Positions 32,959 to 42,852 of a DNA stretch of 64,000 nt are shown one piece after another (within the stretch, counting starts at the first letter, position 1; each line of letters opens with the position of its first letter). Source of the stretch: Ixodes scapularis (lineage: Eukaryota > Arthropoda > Arachnida > Ixodida > Ixodidae); assembly GCF_016920785.2 (NCBI RefSeq), contig NW_024609880.1, positions 49,004,296 to 49,068,295 of the forward strand. The letters run 5' to 3'. Position numbers and translations under genes: made by a program. The notes beneath the pieces were generated by a model. It was given only the letters and a program-made list of their open reading frames with translations, ran no database searches and was not told the origin of the DNA.

Positions 32959-34092
32959 TTTCCATGGCCCACAAGCCAGCCGGCGCCAGTTCGTTCTCGT
33001 TCAAAGGTGAGGATTCTAGATTTTCTAGATTGCTCTGAAGCAGCAATACTGAAACCAGACAAGCGGTACGGCATATTTAATTGACAGAACGACTGGGGAC
33101 GCTTTCACTGAAGCTTGTTTTGCTGCAATACACGTGTGTATTGCAGCAAAACAAGCTTCAGTGAAAGCGTCCCTATTCGTTCTGAGCTCCGTCAATTAAA
33201 GGTGCCGTACCGCTTGTCTGTCTGGCTTCAGTGTTGCTGTAGGCGACAAAACGTGTGCCCAGTTTTGTCACAAGAGGCATATTATGTCACGCAGATGTAA
33301 TTTTGAATTTATCCGGCTTAGTGTGCTGTAGGTGGCTGGTCAAAGAAATTGATACTTGCACGCAGCTAATCGCAAATCTTTCTGGCAGTTTCCGCAGCCT
33401 AAGAGCCAGCAGGTCCCAGTTTGCTTTTCTTTAAAGGTGAGAATTCCAGATTCCCGAAGCAGGAATACTGAAGCCATGGGACCGGTACAGCATTTTTAAT
33501 TGACGGAGCTCAGAACGACTGGGAGCTCCTGCATTGAAGCTTATTTTTCTGTAATACAAGCGGGCGACATTGACACGTGCCCAGTTACGTCGCAAGAGGA
33601 TATCTATGTCCCGCGCATGTAATTTTGAATCTTTCAGACTTGGTGTACTTTACGTGGCTACTCAAAGTAACTGCTACTTGGACGCAACTAACCGCAAATC
33701 TCTCTTCCAGTTTCCACGGCCTACAAGCAAGCAAGCACCAGTTCGTTTTTCCTCAGAGGTGAGCATTCCAGATACTCTAGTTAGGTGCGAAGCATGAATA
33801 GTGAAGCCAGACGAGCGGATACGTATATTTAATTGACCGAGCTCAGAATGACCTGTGGCAGTGGCATTGAAGCTTATTTTTCGATAATCAAACGCAGACA
33901 TAATTTTGAATCTATCCGGCTTGGTGAAGGATTGCTACTTGTCGCAAACTAATCACAAATTTTTATTTTGCAGTTTCTATATGGCTACAGCTAGCAGGTG
34001 CTGTTTTCATTAAGGTGAGGATTTCACATTCTGTTTTCAAACATCAAGTTTTTGAATGAGAGTCCTAAACAATTAACTTTCTTTTGCAGTAA
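32959..34092 (+). CDS. 48-nt phase-0 cassette array and terminal stop exon, copy 2
   Basis: Cassettes 32959-33006, 33389-33436 and 33711-33758 encode 16-residue peptides: 'FPWPTSQPAPVRSRSK', 'FPQPKSQQVPVCFSLK', 'FPRPTSKQAPVRFSSE'. All are flanked by cag and gtgag in phase 0. The last exon-like segment starts with TAA (34090-34092). Between the first two lies the large palindrome (about 33052-33225). The consistent phase across both arrays is the best evidence that they once formed one reading frame. Confidence 0.45.
33052..33225. repeat. ~85-bp-arm palindrome, copy 2
   Basis: Counterpart of 21640-21815, centred near 33135. The arms here pair slightly better than in copy 1. Confidence 0.8.
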
Positions 34093-34587
34093 ATGCCAGA
34101 TCCTCCAGTTCAGGAATATGTTAAATATATTTGGTATGGATAAGTCGAGTGTTTTGCTTCTTTATTCACAATTTGACAACAGCAACATTTTTTTAATTTA
34201 TCACTCAGAAATGCACACAAGAAGAGACTGCGTTGCAGAGAAATGTTGCGCTAAACGTGATATTCCAACTCGTATATAGTTTTATTGGTAGCCGATATAA
34301 TATATTGGATTCCAATATCCATAATACGCTGAGTATATTGGAATCGAAAACCCCTATTGGATCCCCATACGACATATGGGGATCCAATAAGGGCTTATAC
34401 GGTATTGGATTCCAATATTTTCAGCGTATTATGGATATTGGAATCCCATAACAAATCTTTATTGTAATACAATACAATAAATGTAATGTTTTCCAATACA
34501 CTGTCTATATTGTATTGCAAGATAATAAAAAGATATTGTTTACCAATATCCATAATACGCGGTTTATATTGGGGTTTTCCAATAGGG

Positions 34588-35235
34588 AATACTTCCCTGC
34601 ATATTGTATATTGTCCTTTTAAGGTTGCTCATACACTGTATAAAAAAGAATTCGAATGCTGTGCACTGGAGTTTTAGTATGCTTTTTCGTGTGATAGCCA
34701 GTACGGCATTATGGGGTGTAAAAGTAATTTATAATTTCTTGTAAACGTTTTATTGAATGTCATGGGTAAGAGCTTAAATAAATTAGATGTGCTATTTGTG
34801 AAAACTGCTTGTTTAAGACGTAGGTAGTAATAAATATGTAAATGTTAATTGAAAGATGGCGAGATGCCAGTGAATGCAATTATTTCTATATGATGTCACA
34901 TGTTGCATGTTTGTATATCTATGCTCTTGATCTCGCCATAAAGCTGACTTATTCATTGGTTATGTATTCCTGTAAACTTTCTCTCAATTCTGTAAATAGC
35001 TAGGCATTTTTAGAACGTGAAATGACTTCAAATAAAATGCGTCTTATTCAATCTTCCGGTTTTATTACGTTTCCTTGGCGAGGTTGTGTGCACTGTACGC
35101 GTGCTTGTTGTTAGGCATCGATAAAAAAACAGCAAACACAGATGTCCGTATCAAGCGACGTCCGTGTTTACAGTGTGAAAAAGCGACGCTTTAACACAGA
35201 CGCACGAGCGCACGCCGCACGCCAAATCTCAACAC
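34588..35235 (+). other. no gene seen; possible 3' UTR end with AATAAA
   Basis: AT-rich DNA directly beyond copy 2. At about 35031 'caaataaaatgcgtcttatt' carries a polyadenylation signal with a T-rich downstream part, so a plus-strand transcript might end near 35050. No coding exon is visible beside it. Confidence 0.25.
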
Positions 35236-35249
35236 ACATCACCACCCAT

Positions 35250-35470
35250 CATCGTACATGCACGCGCGATAAACACACGCCGAAGAATGGATAGTTGGGC
35301 GAGTTGGTGGAAATTCATCGTAGGAAACAGCGCGAAAAACAAACGAGGACGAAGAAAAAACACACGGGACGAGCGCTCGTCCCGTGTGTTTCGTCTTCGT
35401 CCTCGTGTGATTTTCGCGCTGTTTCCTACGGTGAAACACACGTATACATATATATATATATAAAAAAAAA
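35250..35470. mobile_element. Penelope-type ends joined head to head, with perfect palindrome
   Basis: The left part, read on the minus strand, has the Penelope tail motif 'caccaactcgcccaactat'. From 35320 to 35430 the sequence is an almost perfect palindrome of two ~55-base arms centred on 'gacgagcgctcgtc', running out through 'gtgtgttt', 'cttcgtcctcgt' and 'ttcgcgctgtttccta'. Inverted and partial tandem copies are known for Penelope-like elements. The right side carries on without the tail. Confidence 0.6.
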
Positions 35471-35765
35471 GTACGGTCAAAAAAAAAAGAAAAAAACAAA
35501 GACAGGAGGGAAGGGGAGAGGATAAGGAGAAGGGTGAGTACGTTGATGATGATGATAGCTGTTCGTTTTAGTGGCGCCGTGGCGCCATCTGCAAGTGCTT
35601 TACAACCCAGACCTAGATCGCGAGACTGTCGCAGCGCCTAGAGGCCCTAGCTTCGCCGTACCATGGTGGAAGCTACGGCTGCACCCGGCTGGCGAAACCA
35701 TGCCGGTAAAAGAAAAAAAACAAAGAACTGGTGCCGCTACCGATGGGGCGTCGAAGACGCGATCC
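35440..35765. other. no gene seen
   Basis: Short TA and A-rich runs, then 'gtggcgccgtggcgccatc' at about 35572. No supported gene. Confidence 0.3.
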
Positions 35766-35769
35766 TTAA

Positions 35770-36907
35770 AGGGACAATGAAGGCAATTTCGGAGATCTTT
35801 TTGGCGATTGAACTGGGTTCCAGGCACGCCTCAGGCCACGATGCCCAAATTTCAGCCGAAACCGGCGCTTGTGTGCCGCGCAAATTAATTAAACAGTCGC
35901 GGTAATAATCGTACCGGGATCGACTGGGGCGACGCCCCAAGAGTTGCGGGAGAAACCAGGAGAAGCGGAGCTCACGTGACCGATGCGGGGCCAAGGAGCG
36001 CGACGTCACAAGAGACGCGTCAGCGATTGGTCGACACGAGAAACGTGCTTTCGGTCACGCTTTGGTTCGTGATTTTTATGAACACTGTTCTAATTCCCCT
36101 GGAATAGCCACGAAAACTATAAATCGAACCAAAAATGATAACTAAATCGTAAATAAAACACCATAATTATTTTTCTTTTTGCTACGCTGGACGTGAAAAC
36201 GGCAACGAGCAACTATGGGCCAACAAAATAATAATAAAAAAGAACAGGGTACTCGAAAGATTTTGCAAAATGGTAGCTGTAGATGGCTGTTCTAACGGTC
36301 GACTGAAGACCAGTATTCGTTCGGGCGACCCTAGTTTTCACGTGTGGGTTGCTGTACGTGTTCTTTGACGACGAAAAGAGGAAGTCCGCGGAGGAACCGG
36401 ATCCCGGAACGGCGGGATCGCTGCCGCTTTCCCTTCGGCATCTCCCCCGCGTCCGTCCTTCGGCATGCGGGCCGCTCGTTGCCGGCTGGGCGGTCTCCGT
36501 CGGGTGATGGCAGAGGCCGCCACACACGTACTCCCGTTCCGTTGGTGTTCGGTCACTGAACGGAAGCTCGAACTCGCTCGCGAGAGCGGCATTCGTCCAT
36601 GTTGACAGAGTCGGCGCAACGACCGCGCCACCGCGCTGCTATAACCCACCTCGGTAACCAGAGTCTCGATCTCCTAAATAGTACCGATACCGACTATTCA
36701 CACTTGACGTCACTCCCTACTTCACCTCCGTTTTCGGAGGCCCAGAAACGAGACTGGAGATGGTTCAGTTTCGGTTTCTTTACCTCTTTCGTCGGCACAT
36801 AAATACGCGTCATAAACGTCTACAAAAAATTGGGCGGCATGCTACGTTCCCAAGAAGCATTAAAACACCACTTTAAAAAATTAAATAAAATCGTCTTCAT
36901 TGTCCCT
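35770..36907. mobile_element. TTAA-flanked TIR element, ~1.14 kb
   Basis: The left 'TTAAAGGGACAATGAAG' (TTAA at 35766-35769) is mirrored by the right 'cttcattgtccctttaa' (TTAA at 36908-36911). TTAA duplications are used by piggyBac and Kolobok groups. The interior is GC-rich with overlapping chance frames and no transposase motif that I can identify, so it is probably non-autonomous. Confidence 0.7.
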
Positions 36908-36911
36908 TTAA

Positions 36912-37960
36912 AATATGAAACCGAAACCAGTAAAAATTACAATACTGAAACCGAAACTGACGAAATCGCGATAGAGGGGCGCCGCAAATAGGTCTGTTCA
37001 CATGATGCATCTTGTTGGCGAATCTTGTGTCGCGAAACTGGGTTTCGGGAAACAGATTCCCCGTCTGAACGCGACCGAAAAAGTGGCACGCCTCCGAAAA
37101 AAGTGGCGCGTGTTTCCCACTTCTGGAGCAATTTTTCACTGAAACCTCACCGACGCCCGTCAATCACCCGAAGGAGAAACGCGGACGCTGCCAATGGCCG
37201 CTCGACTTCGCTATGACGTCTGACCTTCGAGGACGAGCGAGTTTTTGGAGGAGTCTGATTTTCGGCCGATTTGGTTTTCGAGCCGAAGCCGAAAGAAAAC
37301 AAACAAACATGGCGAGCGACAAGCGGAGAAGCGGTTCGTACGGGCGACGAGTCTTGGTCCTCCTACTCGGTTGCAGGTGCGTGAACGGCGCCTACAGTAC
37401 GGATTGGGGGCGCGGTGCAGATTCGTCAACAGTCGCGGCGGGTGCAAGCACCGTATATAAACATGATGACTGGGGATAACGTTCTTTATTAGCGGTGCAA
37501 AAATGTCCGAAGTGCTTCGAGATCATCTCGCGGTTTTCCCGGGTTTGGCAGGACTAGTAAACCCAGTGAGCCGAATCTGACGAAATTCACTGAGTGGCAT
37601 TAATAAAACAGGCTGTATCTTCACGCTGTGCGTACTTTATATCATTTTGATGAGAAACGCTTGGTATTCCCGGTGCAGATGACAAGGTTTGGCGAAATTC
37701 TCGTGAGTCAATACGTCACAGGTTTCGCGCGCCAAACTCCACGTGTGAATAGGCCGATTTCGCGAAATCTTGGTTTCGCTAAACTGTGGCGCGTTGAAGA
37801 GATACATCGTGTGAATAAGCCTTTAGGAGTAAAAGAGGGTGAATACAGTTATTATTTTAAGCACAGGAAATAAATTTGTATATCAGAACTAGCACCGACG
37901 CGGTATTTGTTTCGGGTGCAATGCAGTAGGGAGTAGATTTATTGATTTTTTTTGATAACA
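36912..37960. other. no recognisable gene
   Basis: Short frames only. 'cgaaaccgaaactgacgaaatc' style text around 36950 and 'gcgaaatcttggtttcgct' near 37756 look repeat-derived. Confidence 0.3.
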
Positions 37961-37962
37961 CT

Positions 37963-38165
37963 CATTTCAATGTGTAATGAGTAAACATAAAAGAATTGCT
38001 ATTGATTGGGTAACGATAAACCTCACTTGAATTTGTAATGAGTAAACCCAAAAGAATTTATATTGATTGGGTAACGATAAACCTCGCTTGAATTTATAAT
38101 GAGTAAATTCAAAAGAATAGATATGGAGTGGGTAATGATAAAACTCATTTAACGATGAGTTTCTT
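37963..38165. repeat. ~62-bp tandem repeat, about 3 units
   Basis: 'aatgagtaaac' followed by 'aaaagaat' and 'attgattgggtaacgataaa' recurs at about 37976, 38038 and 38099. Units are slightly diverged. AT-rich minisatellite without coding role. Confidence 0.8.
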
Positions 38166-39220
38166 ATGAGTTTCATTTGACTCTATAAAAACACATTAGA
38201 AGCTCAATTGAAACTCATTGTTCATTCTTGTAAGGGATGTGTTTATTGACCATTTTCATCTATATTTTTTCGTATTTACTCGCACGAATTACCGCAGAAA
38301 CACAAGCTCTTTTTCTCCGACGTGGCACTTAGGGTCAAAACCAGCTCTCTAACGTATTCTGCGTAAACAAAAGTAATATAGCCTTGCCACAGGTGCATAT
38401 CATGCATTGTCATCGCGATACAATGTTTTGATGACCATAAAAATATGTCACTGAAATAAAAAAAATGTAACCACTACTGCGTTTTTTTGTTATTTCGTTT
38501 TTATGAAGCGCTCCTAAAACTGAAACTTTTCTCTTTGTTTCTATGCATTTTATTGTCAAATAGTTAAACACGTGGCTTCAAAAAGAACGCCGAGTTTCAT
38601 ACTTCTGATTTCACCCCGAGAAATGAACACGTGCATATTTCGGATTTGTCCTCGGGAGAGCGGCTGCGGCAAGCGGATGCTGACATCCTGTTATTCCTAG
38701 AGAGCGGAATAAGAGCAATTATTATTGTGGAGAGTTTGACAGCCTTAAAAATGACGATGTATAGTTGAGTGGCCTTTACGCCAAAACAGCAAGTGCCTTA
38801 AACCATCAAGTCTATGGTATTTTCGATTGGAAAGTCCCACGCTTTAGGTTCCCACAAGCAGTACGTGAAAGGACCCAAAGCGTTTGGGCACCTCATTCTA
38901 AAATTTTCATTTTCGCGTTAACTCTGGCGGTTGAGTTGCGTTTGCGGAGCGGTTGTGGACGCGGTTCGTGATCGGCCTGTTCACACACAGGGATATGGTT
39001 GGCGGTTTCTCGGCGATCACGCGTTATCTATCGGGACTTGCGTTTAGCAACCTTGGTTTACAATTTAAAATACAGGTGCAATACAACGCCAACATATAGC
39101 TTTTTCGGTGTAGGTTTTTCTTCGGCTTTTAAAACGACAGGGGAGCCAGAGTAGTACGGTCTCGGGACTTACGGTCCGTCCTGACGTCACGGCGAAAAAA
39201 GTGGGGCCCGAAATTTTTCT
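38166..39220. other. no gene seen
   Basis: No supported coding, RNA or mobile feature. Confidence 0.3.
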
Positions 39221-39224
39221 CAGC

Positions 39225-39400
39225 TGTCAATCACCTGTCAGTCACTTGTCAGTCACCTGTCAGTCACCTGTCCGTCACCCTTCAATCACTTGTCATCACA
39301 GGATGAAAAGTGGGTTCCAAGCCCGTCACAATTTGGCTCACCTGTCATTCAGCTGCCAGTCACCTGTCAGTTACGCATCAATCACCTGTCAGTAATATAT
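39225..39400. repeat. CACCTGTCAGT minisatellite
   Basis: An 11-base motif 'cacctgtcagt' with variants is repeated many times, interrupted at about 39300-39340 by unrelated sequence. Confidence 0.85.
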
Positions 39401-39649
39401 TGCCTGTCACCGCTTCGTTCCTGGCGTGGAACACAATTATTTGCTGCACTGTCGGAAATCAAACCAAGACTGCCCGCGTGGCAACAATAAGTCACTGCTT
39501 TAACGCCAGTCGAGAGACAAGAACCAAGAGTTTTTTTTTAAATTTTATTTAACAATACTGGTGCCTTCGTTTGAAGGCCATTACAGGGGAGGTGAACAGT
39601 GAATAGAAAAGACATACACATTCCTATACTAGTTTTGACAGGGAACGCG

Positions 39650-39886
39650 ACAGAACAGCACACGACAAAACAGCACGCGACAAAACAGCACGCGACAAAA
39701 CAGCACGGTCCAAACAGCACGCGTCAAAACAGCACAGCGTCAAAACAGCACGGCGAGAAAACAGCACGCGTCAAGATAGCACGCGACAAAACAGCACGGC
39801 GTCAAAACGGCACAGCGACATAAGAGCACGTGCCAAAACAGCACGGCGTCAAAACAGCACAACGACAAAACAGCACGCATGTAAAA
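39650..39886. repeat. ~15-bp minisatellite (CAAAACAGCACGCGA)
   Basis: About fifteen imperfect units of 'caaaacagcacgcga' with variants such as 'gcgtcaaaacagcacggc'. The open frames across it reflect the unit length being a multiple of three. The tract ends about 60 bases before the assembly gap. Confidence 0.9.
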
Positions 39887-39947
39887 AGGGTGTGATAGGT
39901 AGCGTTTTATGAAAACAAAACAGAACGTAAAGAAAAAAGGTTTGGAC

Positions 39948-40047
39948 NNNNNNNNNNNNNNNNNNNNNNNNNNNNNNNNNNNNNNNNNNNNNNNNNNNNN
40001 NNNNNNNNNNNNNNNNNNNNNNNNNNNNNNNNNNNNNNNNNNNNNNN
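39948..40047. other. assembly gap (100 N)
   Basis: Exactly 100 N characters, the usual placeholder for a gap of unknown size. Open frames drawn through it are meaningless. Confidence 0.98.
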
Positions 40048-41640
40048 GAGATCTTGAAGATCCCAGCGTGTGTCGTAGAGGACATATGAATATCAGCGTC
40101 AACCCGGCTGTTTGGTCCTCTTTTACTCCCACGCATTGAACAAACAAATGTTTTTCTTTTCTTGCATTTTTCCGGAGAATCCGAGACTTACGCAATTGGA
40201 GTATGGTAAATGCACCACCTAAAGGCAACTTTGTGAAACTTTTCGTTGCACTCCACTTATTGTCTTAAACGATTGTGTTTACCCTCGAATAACGGTCGAA
40301 AACACCCGTAGAGGGGGAAAAAGGGATTCCTAAGGAGTATCAGGCACTAACGCTTCCTGATAATATTTACGCTTTGCGTTTTTTACAAGTACCGTTAACC
40401 ATCCTTGTGTGAATGCGGAAGAACCGTCTCACGAGAGAGTGCTCCGTCGCCGTTCGCTTCCGAAGGCTACGCATTTCAGCGCATTACAGTGCATCGCAGC
40501 GATTTGCTTCCAAGGGCTCAATGACGCGTTTAAGGTATACTTGTAAAGACAAACAATTCAAGGAGCTTTAATTGGCACCGCTAAAGCGGCCGCCAATGAT
40601 TTCGTCACAGTTATTAAGTAAAAAGCAAGAAAGGATTGCAGGTAGAAGCTTACAGCCTTTATTGGTGGTTTGATCACGTGTTGATTCGCGATGCCTGACG
40701 CCGGAGAACGCCTTACAAAGATAATACGACTGTGTCATCACAGACAACTGAATGTTTTTCTTTTTTTCAAAATCGCGAAAGTTTTTTTTTTTAAATTATA
40801 TTTAAAATCTTTGTGCTGAGCCAACTTAATTTTCAACAATTGTCGGATCAGATGGTATTAGAGTAAGGTCAACTTCAGCTTGGCACGAGCGAGGGCAACA
40901 CGTGACTTGAAGAATTGTTTCATCGAAAGAGCGCTTGCGGAACCTAACTGCCGGTTAGAAAGCAAGAGCTTTCAAACCGGCAGTTTTGAAAACGATGGAG
41001 GATTGGCAACCGAAAGGAAACGTTTTAGAGCGCAGCTCTTAGTTGCCCGTTTCTGGCTTGAGCGGCGTCGCCGTCGCCGTCGGCGCAGAGCCGTATATTG
41101 GGAGAGTTTGTCCAGTGGGTGTGGCGACGAAGGCGCCGGAGAGGAGAAAAGGAAATGAAAGGGAGGAGAGCGCCGAAGGAGCGAGAGAGAAAGAAGGGAG
41201 CGGAAAGGAGACGACCGCCATATTTGAGCAACGCTGTCGGAGACTGGTCGGAAAAGAGCGCTGCTGAGACTACGTGTCGTCTGCTACGGGCCGACTTCTT
41301 TTTCGCCTGAATAAACATTGGCGGTCATACGCCGAAAAATCTTCACTTATTAGCTTTTTAACCTACCGAAGAATAACAGAATGTCATTTTCTTGCCAGAG
41401 CCAGCGATATAAAAGGCAATAATCGAGATTTAGATGCCGATCCCACGCATTCTGCCGGGAGAATGATCGAAGATGGCGGCCCTCCCCGCTCAGCTGGGAG
41501 CAGCCGGGAGTTCACGCGCATGCGCTCATGCCTCTCGCTCTGCGCCGCGTGCTGACTGGCTCACTCGGGAGGAGGGCATTACGGCGGCGAGATCATAGAC
41601 TGACCAAACTCTCCCCATATACGGCTCTGCGTCGGCGTAA
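40048..41640. other. no recognisable gene
   Basis: A small inverted pair, 'aactgccggtt' with 'aaccggcagtt', lies near 40940-40990. A GC-rich patch (41040-41240) yields Arg/Glu-rich chance frames. An NRF-1-like 'cgcgcatgcgctc' occurs at 41514. No supported gene. Confidence 0.3.
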
Positions 41641-41659
41641 CCGCGCGGTGCATCATGGG

Positions 41660-41935
41660 ACGCGTGACGTCACTCATGACATCATCGGCATTCGCATCGT
41701 CATCGTCCCTGATGACGTCATCAGTGACGTCACTGATGACGTCATGGGCATCTGCATCGTCACTGATGACGCCACTAGCGATGATGACATTACCAGTGAC
41801 GTCACCGATGGCGCCATCGTCACGTGATTTCATAGGGGTCACGTGACCCCCGTGAGGTCACGTGACCCCGGTGACGTCACATGACCCCCGTGAGGCCACG
41901 TGACCCTCGTGAGGCGACGGCGCCGCCGCTCGGAG
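41660..41935. repeat. TGACGTCA / GTCACGTGAC box cluster
   Basis: At least six 'gacgtca' palindrome cores sit between 41660 and 41880 within repeated 'catcgtcactgatgacg' text. They are followed by about five 'gtcacgtgacccccgtgag' units of ~19 bases (41818-41915). The TGACGTCA and CACGTG cores are the sequences bound by CREB/ATF and bHLH proteins in animals; a regulatory role here is speculation. Confidence 0.75.
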
Positions 41936-42085
41936 GGGAAGTAGCAGAGAGGATGAGGAGCTGAGGAGGAGGGAGGAAGGATATACCTTCCCTTCGGTAC
42001 CCTTCCCTCCTCCTCCTCCTCAAGAGCTGCGCTCTAATTCGGCGTGACAGGGAGTTGTAAATGGCTTTCATTTTTTCTGGTGGCG
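41825..42085 (-). repeat. dispersed repeat, inverted relative of 990-1200
   Basis: Read on the minus strand it gives 'gaaagccatttacaactccc', 'cgccgaattagagcgcagct', then CCTCC/GGAGG blocks and 'gtcacgtgac' units, in the same order as at 990-1200 on the plus strand. Confidence 0.6.
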
Positions 42086-42099
42086 TTCTTAACGACAAA

Positions 42100-42445
42100 A
42101 TTTCTCGCCCTGCCGCCGATGGACGAATAGTCGCTTATTTCTCGGCATTGGGATCGATCATTTAAGGAACATTCATGAACTTAAAGGGGCAAAGCGATCC
42201 AATGCGCATTTCTCGCATTATACATGACAAAGATTCCTCAGATCTTTCGTTATACCGACGACATGGTCTGGCAGTGCCAGCTCTTTCCCGCCGTCCCACC
42301 CCCAATCCCAATCCCACCCCCACCTCCTGGGAGGAGCGGCTGACCGATGACAAGGCCACTGGCCAGCAATTGCTGGTGGACCGCACCAAGGCGGTCGCCG
42401 CCACGTATGGGGCCCCGGACTAGGGGCCCCATACGTGGCGCTCTA
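42100..42445. other. no gene seen
   Basis: Contains 'ttaaaggggcaaagcgatcc' (42180), resembling a TTAA-type terminus, and 'ggggccccgga'/'ggggccccatac' inverted text around 42410-42440. No gene supported. Confidence 0.3.
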
Positions 42446-42449
42446 TCCT

Positions 42450-42575
42450 TGCAAAAATTCGCGCTGTTCCATTATGAATCCATACCAACTCGCCCAGTTC
42501 CTGTTTACTAAGCTCTATGTTGTTCGTTTCTTTTACTCGTCCGTTGTTTTTAGCGCTTTTAAACTCACAAAGCAG
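42450..42575 (+). mobile_element. Penelope-like tail fragments
   Basis: 'attcgcgctgttccattatg', then 'accaactcgcccag' reproduces the Penelope tail. A second partial piece, 'ttttactcgtccgttgttt' with 'agcgctttt', follows at once, suggesting two joined partial copies. Confidence 0.5.
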
Positions 42576-42852
42576 GTTTTAGGAAGCGAATGGAGGCGCA
42601 AAGCAGAGGTTTGAACTCAATGTCGCCGTTTGCTTGCAGCGGAACGTGCTTTGTCATTTGCAGCAACGACGATAGACGCTTCTCCGGCAGTCGTGATTCC
42701 ACAATCTTAGCTCGCCGCTCTGGACAGAGGCAGAGCACGCGAGCTCGGCCCCTCGGCCGAGCTCTCGTCCTCTGCGGCACGGGCATTCTTTCTTGTGCCA
42801 CCCACGCGTAGCTTACAGAAATTTATGCTGCATCGTACACCTAAGCACCGAT

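Larger units (their letters stand above)
24446..34587 (+). mobile_element. giant TIR element, copy 2 (~10.14 kb)
   Basis: Collinear with copy 1 from CCCTATTGAAAAAGGCCAAT to CAATAGGG. Flanking bases are AA on both sides (24444-24445 and 34588-34589), a candidate 2-bp duplication. Most positions agree with copy 1, with scattered substitutions and small indels. It has a LINE fragment at 26413-26719 instead of the copy-1 MITE, an expanded TA run at 29477-29518, and intact cassettes where copy 1 has a stop. Right-end termini agree up to the last base and differ beyond it, so the boundary is real. Confidence 0.85.

Noticed and set aside
12938..34587. Simple tandem segmental duplication
   Set aside because: Homology stops precisely at inverted termini and the DNA before copy 1, between copies and after copy 2 is unrelated.
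39650..39886. CRISPR array
   Set aside because: Direct 15-bp units without unique spacers; it is a minisatellite.
39740..40228. 162-codon frame spanning the gap
   Set aside because: It is translated through 100 N and a 15-bp minisatellite.
41040..41318. Arg/Glu-rich overlapping frames
   Set aside because: All derive from one GC- and purine-rich low-complexity patch, with no consistent frame.
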